Shown one piece after another: positions 22,601-37,600 of a stretch of 64,000 bases of DNA. The notes under the pieces are model-generated. The model was not told where the DNA came from, ran no database searches, and saw only the letters and a list, made by a program, of their open reading frames with translations. Positions within the stretch are counted from its first letter, which is position 1, and every line of letters begins with the position of its first letter. The DNA lies in the NCBI GenBank assembly GCA_026874595.1, contig CM049306.1, positions 49,627,519-49,691,518 of the forward strand. The letters are read 5' to 3'. The position numbers were made by a program, and so were the translations under genes. This stretch comes from Sipunculus nudus (taxonomy: Eukaryota > Annelida > Sipuncula > Golfingiida > Sipunculidae).

Positions 22601-25600
22601 TCCTAAGGCACAACAGTACCTGAAAGACAATCAGTTGGAACATCGGAAATACTTGTTTTTCTACTATTGTCCTAAAACCGTTTACCATGCAACTGCGGAG
22701 GCCGATGATGCTGTGTAAGAGATTTAGTGTTAAATTGGGCAATCTGCACCGCTCTTCTTGAATTTGAGAAACAATGGAAGATCTCTGGTTAAGGTTCCCT
22801 CCTTAAGTTGGAAACCCTCTACTGCATGATCATACTCTTTATTACATACCTGTTATATATGTTGGAAATATCGTTGGAATAAATTGTCAATTCATGAATC
22901 AAAACACTTGTAATAACTCGGTAGTATAATCGCATGATTAAAAAGCCTCAAACGTTTTCTCCCAAATGTTTCCCTTGATAAAATGATGCCTCTTGTAATG
23001 GGAGAAAGTTTTAAATATGCAATTTAAAGAGGTTTATTTTGAGGGATTATTCACATAAGAAATATGAGGATTTTCTGCTCCACAACTATTATTCCATTAA
23101 ATGTCTTTGGTTAATGTGGTTAATTCTTAGTGTAGCTTAGCTTTAATATTTATATTTTTACAAGTTAAAACTAAGGATATAAACTGCAAGGTCCATGCAT
23201 TCAGTTGTACGTTACATGTTGACTCGTGTTTCCAGGTGAACCACGCACAAAATATCATCCAATTTAATTTTCATGGTAAAATAATTGATGTGGAAGTCTA
23301 TGTTTAACTAATTTATTGACTTCTGAAGTCTAGGCAGAGCTCATGTAAGAGTTACAGCCAACAACACACCATACTGGACGCCCATGAGACTAACGAGAAG
23401 GCTGTGACTCACTCAGACATGAACAATTAAGGGATCGATACCCTGGTGTTATGACCACGCAGAATGCAATTAGGGAAAGACCCCCTTCCTAAGTATACAC
23501 TTATTTCGATGTTATCTTAACGAAGAAAATCACACATACATCAATTATTTAATTGCTGGGTAATAAAAATTAAATCTGAAAAGAATCAAATAACATGAGA
23601 GATGTTAGCGCTTAATGGGCCGGAGGAGGGGGGGGGGGGGCAATTTTACCACTGGAAACAGCTTATGGTTTACATTATTATGGAATTTGAATCCCCTGGT
23701 TGATGCACACTCGACAGTGATTGTATCCGGGTGAATGGGAAGGTCGTGCCCAACGGCCGTGTTTCACTCACAATCGAGTGCGCCTTTCGGGGGAACCCTC
23801 GGTGGTATGACCCAGCAATGGGGTTGATTACACATCCAGGACCCGCAGGTGCAGTAGTCATTGGGGCTTGGTGAAAGCCAGGATATAAAATGAGAGGAAG
23901 CGTGTGATACTGCCCTTTCACGTGGTCCGAAACCGGGATTGAAATCTGCAGATGTACATATATATGTATAGTTAAGTTTGCATTATAAAATGAAGGCGGT
24001 TACCTCCACCAAAAGAAATTTATAAAAAAAAATAAAAACATTCCATCCGTGGTGTTGGCCTTAATGCCCGGATCTACACGGTCCGTTTTATCCAACAAGT
24101 TTATCGTAGAGATATTTGTATTCCCGTAATGTGCAAACTTTCCTTTAGGAATAATGCGTACTCGTATGTCATTTTACATATACAGATGTGCCTTCTTTTT
24201 TTTGCTGATCAAAGGGCTGATGTGTTTTTTAGTTGCTTTATTTGTCTTTTTTTTTTTAGTTTTAAGAAGAGCCTTATCTATAACTTGTAACAAATAAACC
24301 TGTTTAGCTCATATTCAGATAAATTTTATAGAAATATAAAATATCCAGACAACGGTTTCTACCGATCCCCCTGTTCTACAAGGTACTCGGAATAGTTTAA
24401 TATGACATAAATATTTCTATATCAAGACCACCGACAAGGCTTTTGGAATCTTAGAATCTTCCATATAACCACACAAATTGATTCTAAATGGTTGTTTAGT
24501 TGTAACATGGTAAGCACCTAGACCATGTAGTACTACTGTGAGAGAATCAGCAATATAAAAAAAGATCACGAGCATCAATTTCATAAGGTCTGTTCCGTTT
24601 GATCACCATATCACATAACATATGACATTGTAGTGCCCAAGATATTTTAATGCTTTAAAATATTAGTGCATATATTTGACTTTGACCTTGCGTACCCTCT
24701 GTGAGCTTCCGACAACTCCTGGTTAGTTGCATTAACAGAACACATTAAAAAAAGTATGAATCTAGCCAGTTATCTAATATCATTACGTTTTATCTTTATG
24801 TCAATGTTAAGACTGCCATGGCCGCCCTGTTGGATTCCCTGGGGTCACAGAGCTCCTATTTAGCTGCAATCGACAGAACACATAAAAAACGTATAAATTG
24901 ATCCAATATCATTTAGTTTAGAGCGACAATTACAGTATGATAGCATTATCTCTATGTAGAGACTGCAGTGGTGGCCATCTTGGATTCCTTTGGGTCACAG
25001 GGTTCATAAAAAAATATAACCTGCATTCATTCACCAGCTTAAGTGCAAATAAAATGAAACTAAGCACTATCCTATTCAATTCCTAAGAAAACGTCGTTCT
25101 GTTACACGTGCAAGTACACTATATTCACAACACTCAATAATTCCTTTGGGTGAAGGCGGCCATGTTGGATTTTCGGTGTTAGGGTGATCTGAAAATTTGT
25201 TACCTAACATTTTCCATTAGTTCATATCCTGTTTATGCTAAATCAGTCGTCACAATTTGGGCATCAATTCCTACGGAAATACATCCCCGTCTACACTATT
25301 AGGTCTGTGACACCATAAAGTCGCGCATAACGCCGGCGTAGCGTTAATGTACAGAACCAGAAATTACATTTTTGTTTGGGGGGGAGGGGGGGGGGGGGGG
25401 TACGTCAATGCAGGAAAAGTAGGACATGCTTTGAAAATTCTTCACGTAACGCCGACGGCTCAGAGAAACAAAACATTCAAATGTGCGCTTGTACAGCGTT
25501 TATCTCGTTCGCACGATTTAATACGTTTCGAAGACGTATCATTAATACGTAGTGTAATATGAACACCTGCATGGTTTTACTTTTTGTGGAACCATTTCAT

Positions 25601-28600
25601 GCAGGGATATTTAAAAAGAATGGTTAGGGATCAAAATTTATTGGAATGATAACACTTAATTTTCAGGAAGTAGGACATGCTTTGAAAATTCTTCACGTAA
25701 CGCCGACGGCTCAGAGAAACAAAGCATTCAAATGTGCGCTTGTATAGCGTTTATCTCGTTCGCACGATTTAATACGTTTCGAAGACGTATCATTAATACG
25801 TAGTGTAATATGAACACCTGCATGGTTTTACTTTTTGTGGAACCATTTCATGCAGGGATATTAAAAAGAATGGTTAGGGACCAAAATTTATTGGAATGAT
25901 AACACTTAATTTTCATATTTCCAATGGAAAACGTGCTTTTTCTATCTGAACACATCATTTCAACTAACATGGGATCGTTATCGTATTGTTAGGCCCAAAG
26001 GCCGCATTTTCTGGTGATTAGGCCTATACGATTTTATCTGGGATCAGCGTGACCTCGAAACATCAAACTAAATCAGGGAGAACACGGTCTTATCTTATAT
26101 TTATACTTTGTTCATTAGATCGAAAAGGCTTCGAAAACCTAGCAAAAGCGAGAGAAATTGAAAATTGTACTTTTCTGTAATGTTTTTGTCCCTTTTCAGG
26201 TACTTCCAATACTGTTCAGATGCAATAGCATTTTTACGTTCACTATGAAATATTACTGTAGACCTAAATACCGTCATATCGTAATTAATTTCAACACATT
26301 TGTTAAATTGGTTTTATTTTACGTCTTTTCGCATATGTCTGTATTTTTTGCTCGCGATACTGACTGTTTTAGTTGCCTCATTTTTCTTCACATGAATCCT
26401 TATCAGATATATTTGAGTAATTTAACAGATGTGCTTATCTCCTGTTAAAGGTTCCCTAAACTCCAGCACTACTTCCGGTGAAGGTGACGGGATGGGGTTT
26501 TCTGGCGGGAAAAGGAAAAGAAAAAAGAAGAGTTCACGTCTTCACAACAGCAGTGACTCTGACGATGTGACACAGACAGGAAGGTTTCCTGATATAGGTA
26601 ATTGGAAACTCACGTTCACAAAATTTATTGATGTAGAAAAAATGTACACATTTAATAGGCATATCCATAAATGTATATATGTGAAGTCAATTTTACCCAC
26701 ATTAACCCACGGACGTATGTAGATCCAGTGGAGCTCGAAGTAATATCGAGCTTAAACTGAATTTGGGACGTATGTGGCTTGGGTATCTAGGTTCTATAAC
26801 AACTTGGTGCCGGGAGAAAGCTCCTAGCTTGGGCTGACAGTGTAACATCACCGACGTAGCTCAAAACATTCGTACACCATTGATAATGGAGAATACAAAT
26901 AAAAACAGAATAAAAACAAATTGTGTTACAGATCTGTAGCTAACACTGTTAATTAATAATTTTAATCGAGGTATTTATGCGTCGTCATTTTTATTTAAAG
27001 TGATGATTTATCATATATTTATGGATAGTTTACTGAAATAATTCTTCTCATGCACATTTATGACGCAAGGTAACTTGCAAAGTACGTAAAGCTTTACCAT
27101 TCATTCTTTAAAAGTATTACTTGGTGAATGATTTATTTTTTAAATAATTGTTTTTTTCTTTGATTGAGGCAAATAACTCATCGATAGTAATGTTTAGTTT
27201 TCTTCACTGATTAAGGTTTTAAACTAACAGGTAATGCAATATGATTTGATCAATAGTCATGAATCAGAAATATTCTAAATAATTACAGAAGCATTTTACA
27301 TATATTAATGGACTGTTTTGAGGATTTTTCCCCACCATCTAACTTCGCTCTGATTTAGAAAGTTACTTTCTCATTTGCTAGTGACATCACTTTCATCCAA
27401 ATTAATCCACTCCATGTCCGAGTCTGACTGAAAAAATTATTTTGTGAAATATTTTTTCACAAGTTTTACAATTTATTTTTTCAACTATAACGATTCTATT
27501 TATTGATATTGAAATATCTTAGCTGTGTACATGATTATTTAATACCTTGAGTTAAACTGAGTTGATGTTTTTCTACAGATGCAAAATTGAAAACGAGCAA
27601 AAACACAAAGTCAAAAAGAATAAAGAAGAATGAAAAAGATGGCTCAGCAAAGCTAGATAAATTACCTGACATAGGTAACGAAAAAGTATCCTTTTATCCT
27701 CCTTGATTGAACTCTGCCGGAAAAATAGTTTTGATAACTAAAGAATTGTTTACATCAAATTTGTTATGGTTCTCTTTTGAAAAATGCGTTGAGTCCCTAC
27801 ATCTGAAGATGCCCGTCCATGAAAAACACAATTTATTATGCAGTCATGACAGAATGGTGGTAGTAGGTCCGTAATTCAAAATTGTTCTTTAAAATGACAT
27901 TTTTTAAAGTACAAGCTGTCAGTAGACATGCCATCTGGTTCATATTTAGTTTTACAAGTTGCAACTAGTCGGGTAAACATGCTGGTTATAAACCACTCCC
28001 TTTTCTCAGCATATGGGAGTTGCTCCTGATAAATTTTACTGATTAAAACTGGTGTTCGTTATTGCAATGTTCTTTTTACCATTGCAATAAAAATAATATG
28101 ATTTAAAGTAGGTTGAATACTCCATAAATGTATGTATATATGCAGAGAAATGGACCATCGTTTGAAAGGCATGTGATGGTAAACACCTTCCAGTAGTTCT
28201 TATTTATGACATACTATCATATAGTTTATTTTTATGCAAGACATTTTGATATTTATTTTTATTTATTTCACAACCTCTATCTTTTTTATTTATGAAAAAT
28301 TGGTTTCTGTTTTTTCGGGGGTTTCTGACATACTGATTTTTTTATTGATGACATATTGTTTTCTGTGTTATTTTTTATTGATGACACATATTTCTATCTT
28401 TTTTTCTTTTTTTTTTTTTATTTATGACATATAAATAATTATTTTTAGGGACTGCTTATGGGTCCTCTCACCTCAGTGATGATGACCTGCTGTCAGACAG
28501 CAGCCACAAGGACAGGACAACTGGTGGCCAGAAGAAGAAAAGAAACAAACCAAGCAGGAGTGAAGAAAAAGATGGAGCCAATGATGCTAAACTATTTGAC

Positions 28601-31600
28601 AAAGGTCTGATTAAAGGAAAAGTCTTTAATATCTTAGTGTCACTAATTTCTCAGTGTCACCTCTCCCCATGACCAACCATGAAAATGTTTGTAAACACTG
28701 CAGACTTGTGCAAGACTTCTTGCAGCAGACTAGTTATGGTACCTGCTGATTTTTCTTACATATTCTTTATACATAGTCTTACAGACTATTATGCATTTAA
28801 AAAAATTTTTTACTTCTAACCTAGTCAGCTGCTGTAAAAAGGCAAATGGATATGCATATCATGCAGATGATGCATGAAAAAAGCAGGTCAATGGACCATG
28901 ACAGCATGCTTATTCAATAACCGTTACGTTTATATTAATCTTAATAAAGTCTTTCAACTACTAAGAAGTAATTCTAGTCTGAAACATATTGACAGACTCC
29001 AACAATAGTCTGCGGAACATGAAAAAATAGTTTAATAGAGAATCATGGCTGTATGATGGCAGAGCAAACATGACCACCAAAAAATCACATTCAAGTGATA
29101 AATACATGTGAAAGTTTTATAAATATTTTTATTGAGTTTATTAACCCTTGTTATCAGCTGTGACATCATGCTTCTCAGTAGGCATTTCAACTTGGTTGGA
29201 CATAGCCTTTATTAATTCATGGAGGCTGTCACATTTAAACATACATTATAACTGTGGCTTCAACTTCTGTTCCTATATTACCGTTAAATCTTTTTATTCC
29301 TTTTCCTTGTAACCAAAGAACAATACACATTTTCCATAAAACACAGCTGATGAAAACACGAAACATTTCAGGTGCATTGGTCTACCCACATGTTGATACT
29401 TGTCTGTGTGCCAAAAGGCAATTTTATGTCATCTTCTCTTATGTCACTCTTGTCATATGCCTGATGATTTGCCAATGTGAGCTCACTGTGGGACTGTTCA
29501 TTTACAGATGCAAGTATAGCCTTGGTTTCTTCAAACAGCAAACACCTGGAAAAATCATATAATCATCACTGAAAATCAATCATAATCTGACACCACTCAA
29601 AGAGTACTATCTGCTAAAGTAGTACTTTACCATTATTTTTATTATTTTTCTTCATATTATTAAATCATTTTCTTAAAATTTTTAAAAATTATTTTTTTTT
29701 TTTTATATCAATTTATAAGCCAGACAATAGGTGTGGATCCAGGAAATTTTTGCAGGGAGGGGTCAATGGCTGTCATGCATAAAAATTTTCTTAAAAAGGT
29801 TGTTGGTTGAGAGCAGGGGGTGGGGGATTTCGACCTCCAAAACCCCCCGTCATGCATAAGATTTGTTTAAAAAAAGGTTGTTGGTTGGGGGGGGGGTACG
29901 ACCCCAAAACCCTCACCCACCCCCTCTGGATCCACGCCTGGACATGAACAGTTATACAAATATGCCTTCATAATGGTAATGATGCTCTGACAACTTAGAT
30001 GTCATTACAATAGCTGTTCATTCAAAGAAGACCCATTCACCAGTTTATCTAGTCACATCCAACAGATCTTCATTTCAAGATGTTTGTTGTGTTTTTAGGT
30101 AAGAGGAAATCAACTTTAGGCTCTACATTATATTTCAAGATGTTTGTTGTGTTTTCAGGTGAGAGGAAATCAACTTTAGGAGCTACATAATATTTCATGA
30201 AGTTTGCTATATTTTAAGGTGAGAGGAAATAAAGTTTAGGATCCACACTATATTTCATGATGTTTGCTATGTTTTTAGGTGAGAGGAAATCAAGGAAAGG
30301 ATCAATACTAGGGATATGGGATGAAGGCTTGTTTGACAACAGTGATCCTGATGAGGACTTTCTCCTTCAAGATGACAACCATAAAGGTATTAAACAATGA
30401 AGTTATCAGCTTCAGCAAGCCACAGCCAGCCAGAAAATATATAATAGTGGTGAGAGACTTGCAAATAAATCTAACATAATGGCATTATGCTCTCACAAGT
30501 GAAGACAAATCAAAGATGTATGATCAGGACCATACTTCACCTCACACAAGCAAATCAACAGACTTTACTTTTAAACTCAAGTTATTTTAGGATAAACAGT
30601 TACAGTGTATGAAGTGTTTTCTATTTAACAGATATTGTATTGATAATAAAATCTTTTTATAAAAAAAGTCCATCAGATATATATAATTTGATTAAAACAA
30701 TCCATCTGTTTTTGAGATACACAGAATACTGTTGAATTCCAAAAAATAAACTGCGAAACAGAAAAAGGGTTTAGAGGTTGAGACGTTATTGGAAGTGCCA
30801 GTTGCCTTTGGACATAATTATAAATAATGCCTACAATTAAAAAGTTTTTTGTGAATTTGAGGATAAATTTCATAATATCAGAGCTCCCTTTAAAAACTTT
30901 GATGTAAAAATAATTGGATATTAATAAATCAAACATAATGTCCTTATTTTAACCACAGATTCTTATGATGACATACTGGGCACTTTTATGCAAGATGATG
31001 ATGATGGTAAAAATGAAGACCCTAAACCTGCACCTGGATCAAATTATGAGGATGACATTAAGTTGGACCTGGATCAGGACTACTTAGCTTCTATTGATGC
31101 CGAGTACCCCTGGGAATCAAACAGTACAGAAAAAGCCACCAATGACACTTACTTAGATGACTCACTCATACCTCTGTCTCCATCTGGCAGTGGTAGCCTA
31201 GAGGACAAAGGGCAAAGCAAAGGAGAAGGTCAACAGGAAGGTCAAGGTCTACAGGAAGGTCAAAGTTATCAGGATGGAAAATATATTTCATCAAGACAGG
31301 AGGAAGACTTCAAAATGGTTGCGATGGAAGCTACTACCAAAAAGGAAGAGATATTTAACTCACATGCTGATAAATATGCAAGGGGACAGAAAAACGGTGA
31401 AATTCCCAGAAAGCCAAGTATTCCAGGAGATATTAATGCAACACAAGACCCAGGTAAATCTACAGGAAAACAGAAACCCACCATGTTAAAGAAGCTGGAA
31501 AAACCTATTGCACCCAATCAGAATGAAAATCAGGCAATACCCTTACGCAAACGTAAAGATCAGGTGAAGATGCCAAAGCTGAATAAGGCGGTCAAAAATA

Positions 31601-34600
31601 AAACGGGACGCCCTGATACCATGCCCGGACAGCTACACGGCCACGTGTCTACAAACAAGGATTCATCAGGTTAGATCATTACTGTTACTTATAAATTACC
31701 TTAATTATCACATTATGTGTTAACTATTAATGAATCAAGAGGTCAAGGATTTTAACAAAAGCAACACATTATGAGTGAAATTTTCTTATTCAACTTTTTT
31801 CCTCTTCTTTTCTGTTGCACCTCCCTTCCTTTTCTAATGCCAGCTGATTTCACTTACAGCCTCTGAGTTTGTGTCTTGCAGACTCCCATTTAGTGATTAA
31901 GAGTGGCATCTTCCCTCATGAATTGGAGGTACATTGTTTCAAAGAGCAGTACACTATCCCAGGTATTAACCCAGACCAGTCAGCCATGATTTACATGCAC
32001 TAGAACAATTCATTCTGGTTAGACCGCACTATGAGATTTTTTAAACATGATTACGATTATCTTGTGTTGTTGATAGAAAGAACACTTCTATGACCTGGGT
32101 ATAGCTAAAAGGAACATATTCCTTACAGTATTTGCAGATATTTTTTTATTATCACAATTAACGCAAACTAGCCAGAACTTTTTCCTTTACATTTTCATCA
32201 AATCAAGTTTGGTTTTACATGTTTTTACTCTGAATAACAATAACTTTGCTGATTTCATTTACAGTTTTAAGTTCAGTTACACAAAGACCTTCTGCTGTTA
32301 AAAAGACAGAAAGCAAGACAGGGGCACATAATCCCCGAATGTCAGCCAGACGGATCAGCAATTTCCTCTTGGATGACCTTGATAGGTAAGTAATTTTTTA
32401 CACATTTGTAAGTGTAATTAATTATCACTAATAGATTGTTTATCTTATTCATGTATAAATGTTACCAAATCAGTTCTGTCAGGTAGACATTTCAATAATA
32501 AGACTGGTTCTTTTAAAATTTCAGTCTACCGTAGTCTAGTTACAGAAACTGAAATTGTTTCACAATAATACTTTCTCTCAGTTACTAGTCATGTTCATAG
32601 GGCTTACACCTACCAGTTAAATATAAATAAGTGGCTGATGACTCTAATATCTGTATTTAATTTGAACATCCCTATCCAAGCACTATTGGAAAGTAGTGAA
32701 AGCAAACTGGGCACAGTGATCTGGTTTCAGATTTGGATGTGAATGACTGAAAGCTTAGAGGAGTATGAAGCTCACAAATCATGAAAAAAAAACTTGGTAG
32801 CAAAGCAGTTGAATGGCAAAGGGCAATTCCAGATTTTATTTATTTGGTGTGCCAAAAACCTCAGAATAATTCCCAAATTCCATAATATATTTGTCCCCTC
32901 ATCTTTTAACATTGTTACTTTCAGCCATCAGCCATTCTTGGAAGCAGAATTGGAAGCCCGTCAGGAAGGTGGGATTGGTGTAAGGGTACCACAGGCTAGT
33001 ATTCCAAACAGAATGCTCTCCACAAAACCACAGACAGGCAAGGAAAGAAAGAAACCCAACGCTAAAGTGCAGCGGAGTCAACAGCATCTTGTGCTGAGTG
33101 ACAAGGGACCACCTAACAAAGGTACAAGGGAAGCCATGATGTTTTTGATGTCACAAGTCATAATGACAATCTGATAACCACTACTTCTGTCATCATAAAG
33201 TTGTGGGTTTTAAGTCCTCTGTCTATGTTCATAAGACTTTGACAGTTTGCCTCCAGGTGGTAGCTCCCTGGGCAGGCTACAGAGCCCACACATAATTTTG
33301 GGCCCACCATACACAGATGGCACTTAATCTTGTACCAGTATATACTGCTAGATAGAAGTAAGCCCTTGGCTCTCCACTGGCAACCCGGGTTTGATTTATT
33401 GTCTTGCTATGAGAGTTGTAGTTGGCCATCCAAGGTTTGTTTTTTTTAGGTTCTCCTTTTTCCTCCCCTCTACAGACTACTGAAGGCCAGCACCTTACAC
33501 ATGGAGAGTACCTTGCATTGGTTATTATAACTAGTTGTACAGTCTATGTAAATTGAATAAAGTTTATATTAACTTTAATTTGTGTGATTTTACAGGGGAA
33601 GAGACAGAGATGTACACTGATAAAACAACATCAAGAGGAAGAGGCCAACAGGAGCGTCCATCTACCACCACCTCCAGACTGAGCAGAAACACCGAAACGC
33701 AGGAACAGACACAGCCTCACCCTAACATGAACAGGGGCATGCTTAAAATGAAGAAGGGGAGTAACCCACCAAACATGCCCAGGCAGGATCCACTCAGTAA
33801 GCACACTGCACAGAATCAAACTCACCTGAGTACCACTTTGTTGGTTGGTGTTTAGGGCTTTGGGCCTACAATGTATTGGGGCTTCCACATACAAATATGG
33901 CACTGGTTTTAAATTAGTGAAGAGGGTAATATTCCATTCCAATACACTTGATAACAATTGTTTCAAAGGATAACATATACAATGTACATGGGTCTTTTTG
34001 AGCAACGGACTTCACAGAATGAGTAATATTTTGTTATCATACACATGTATATTGTAAACAGAAGGTGTTTCCTCGAAAAGTAATAAATCTGATTTTGAAG
34101 TTTGACAGTTGAGACAGGTAGTCCCAGATTTCCCACAATGCCTAACAGGAAAAGGTTCATTTTAAGTAGAAACAACCTCTGCTAGAAGGGTGCTCAGTAA
34201 GATAACTGTGTCTGGGAAAGGATTCATTATTCTTTTGCTCAACAGATGGTGCTAGTATTCAATCAGTGCAAAACCTAGATTAGGCCTCATTATGAAAAAC
34301 AGGATTCACTGCCATCAACATCTTTTATTCATTTTTTGCTAGGGTTAGGGCACCACTGTCTGATTATTGAAAATGCTTGTTCAGAATCGATTACGGACAC
34401 AACAAATTTGTTTATAGTAAGGCAATTCTATTATTCTTTGTGAGCACTAATGTTTAGCATGTGAAAAAGCTGGGTTGGGATTCACTATGAGCAATGAATA
34501 CTTCTTGCTAGAAGCTGGAATTATAAGTTGTTTGTTCATGTAAACAAAATCTGCATCATTAAAGATATCAGAAATGGCACCCTAAAAATGATGAGTACCC

Positions 34601-37600
34601 GGTACCATTTTTGTTGAAAGAACATTAATGTTCAATTAAGTTTTAGCTTAGCTGACTGAAAGTCATCTGAGTTATAGCAATCAATCCGTCCCTCTGTCCA
34701 TCCATTAACATGGCAAAAATCTTAACCGCTGGTTCAAGAAACTTCTCACTGAAAACCCACTGAGGTCCATTAAAATCTCTTTGGAAACCTCGAATTATAT
34801 AACTTGACCTAAATCTTTAGAGCTTTGAGGCTCAAAAGTATCCCCCCCATAATATTTACATTTTGATGCTAAAACTCATTTTTTTTCTGTCAATTTTCAG
34901 ACCTTCAAATGAAGCAGTCCTTCTCAAATCTCCTCAGAAACCTGAAATTAGTTTATGGTGACCTATTTTCTGTGAGCTACTGACTGAAAACATGATTTTG
35001 TGCTCCCAGAGAGTCAGACGGGGCACAATTTGTATCCATTTGGTCTTCAATCTTCTGATGTGACATTCAGGGTATTTTTGGGCTAATATTCATGGAAACC
35101 TGAAATTAGGTCATGATGACCTATATTCTCTGAGTGAATGGACAGAAACATGATTTTGAAAGACCAGTCAGTCAGACAGGACACAAATTGTAACTGTTGG
35201 GTCTAAAATCTTTTAACACAACATCCAAGGAAGTTCTGGCAAAATCTCCTTTGAATCCTGAAAGGAGATCATGGTGACCTATATTTTGGAAACACCTGGT
35301 CAAAAATATGCATATGAGCACCTTAACAGTCAAACATGGCACCAAACTTTACTGTTAGACCTAGAACATTCTAATATGACATCCAGGTAGGTCCTTGGCA
35401 GGTCTCCTTTCATTTGAATCCTGAAATTAGGCACACAGAAAGTCAGACAGGTCACACATTTTAGCTGTTGGCTCAAGAAAATTATTTCTAAATAGAAAGG
35501 GAGGTTGTTGTAATGTCTCCTTTGTCGTCCAAAAAAGGTCACTGTGACCTGCATTCTAAGAGCTGTGTGAAACAACATGATTTGAGTACCCTATAAGTAA
35601 GAGGGACACAAATCATTGCAGTTTGATGTAGAAACTTCTGCCTTAGCATCTGGGGAGATCCTAGTAAAATCCTCTTGCTGTTACCTTTTTTTCAGGACTA
35701 GAGGCCAAAACATGATTTTGAGCACTCTGAAAGTCATTCTACTCATTTGTTCCATTTATCCATTTGAAGAAAGTATAAAACTACTGAAGTAGGTAGCACT
35801 GAATTCAATTGTATTATTTTGATAAAGAATTTGTTTTTATATGAAAATTTGATTGACCTTTGTTGTTATGATCTTTACACAGCTGCCCCTGGTCATACAC
35901 CTACAGCTCCATTGCCACCGATCAAGAAAGCCTCAACAGTCTCCACACTGCCATCAGACACAGCATTAAATGATAGTCCCCATAAACCTGTCTGTGCTGT
36001 GAAGCCGATGCAAGCCGAGGAGACGGCAGCTGACTGTCAAGAGATAGTTAAGCAATCGGAGGAAGAAATGATCATCGATGATGATGATCTACTTGAACCT
36101 AATGTTGGATCAGGCTCAGTAAGTTTACCTTAAACTCCTAACTGGTGGCACCTTTTATTGGCTGCTTAATTTATATCTGCACCCCAGTTAGCTAAGAAAA
36201 GCTACACAAATTAACATGTCTGAAAGACTAGATGACATTGGCATTGTCCCACTGTTATCTTATACCTTTCACTTTCAACAATTGCTTGCAAAAGCTACCT
36301 GAGCACTGGCACAGGGCCAAGGATATTACAACCAATGGAAGCAGGGTACTGCAGGTTTTAATCAGATGAAACTTAGTAAAAACCTGCACTGTTCTGCTCT
36401 CCTCTCCTAGGTCTACTTAAAAGATTGTCATAAATCTTGGTGGAATTATCAGTCCAGCATTTGACACTGTGCAAATAGATCTGGTTAAAGAAAAGTTCTT
36501 CTGTTTGACCATATTTGGTAAAATGAAGTCAGAATTATAAACTGAATTAATAAATAAACTGAACATATAATTTTCTTAAATTCCTGTTTTGGACAAAAAC
36601 AAGCTCGTGACTTCTTTATATATTACATTCTCAGTCTACAAACTGCAGAAACAAATTTTAAAAGTATTCTCACTCTTGAAGCATCATGCCCTTAAAAACA
36701 CATCTGATATTAAATTTTCAAATCTGGAGAGCACTGATAATATCATGAAAATTGTGAACTCAATTTTAACTAGGCCTAGCAAGAAAAAGTCACAAAGAAA
36801 AAAATTTCTATTTTCCTCTACTAAGCAGTTTATGCTTTCACCGGTGTCTGTTTCTTTGTTTGTCAGTTAGCAGGATTATGCAAAATCCACTGAACCCAAT
36901 TCCTTGGAATGTTGTGAAGGTTTGGGATATGGGCCTGGTAAGAAATTATAAAAGTTTGGAAGTGGACTGGTATAGAGGGCAAAATCCTGCACGATTGTTT
37001 TGCTGAGAAAGAACTATGTGCTTCACTGTGTGCCATTTTAATTCATGAAGAAATCACATGAGATATAAAGCTTGTCACTCAGCTTTTGTGCGTTCTCCCA
37101 ACAACAATTAAATAATTTTTTTCTTTCAGTCCTCTGACTGTGACAGCAGTTCTATCTCCAGCAGTTCAGATGAAGGTGGTGTTTTATCAACAGACAATTC
37201 AAAACAACAACCTGTGACAATCTTAGCCATGAAAGGCGTCTCCTCCTTGTCATTCACCCCAGCATTTTCGTTCTCGATCTACAAACTTCCAGACCAGCAC
37301 CGAAAACACAACCAGCAGATTCAGACTGGAGCAGCAGAAAAGAAGAAAGTGCAAAAAAAGAAAAAACCCAACCCAGTCCAGAAGCCAAAAGAATCAACAG
37401 CACCAAAAGATAAACCTAAATCAACAAGTCTGTCAAAACTGTCCAAGCAAATAGCAAAGAAAATCCAGAATAAAAAGGCTTTCAAAAATATGGTTCGGGA
37501 GCTAGATACTGTGATTGAGGAGGCTGATAGCCATGGTGATGCATCAATAAGAGAGAAAATTACTAGTACTAGCAGTGCCAAGGTTGAGACAGAAGTTCCT

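Larger units (their letters stand above)
20805..25315. mobile_element. ~4.5 kb element with long inverted ends
   Basis: The left end (20805-21240) and right end (about 24590-25315) are imperfect inverted copies. Shared, in the same relative order and opposite orientation, are TAGTGTAG, GTAGGAATTGA, ATGGAAAAAGTTAGGTAACA, AAAATCCAAGATGGCCGCC and ATCTTGGGTACTAC. The right end carries a partial internal duplication (the GGCCATCTTGGATTC-type segment appears three times). The interior (21241-24590) shows no transposase. It contains a SINE at 23683-24037 and a possible nested element at 21355-21825. It fills intron 10. Confidence 0.6.

Noticed and set aside
31882-31930. Possible mini-exon between exons 15 and 16 (TCTTGCAG acceptor, GAG|GTACAT donor)
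   Set aside because: Enters in phase 1 but leaves in phase 0, which does not fit exon 16 (needs phase 1). Exon 15 joins exon 16 directly in phase.
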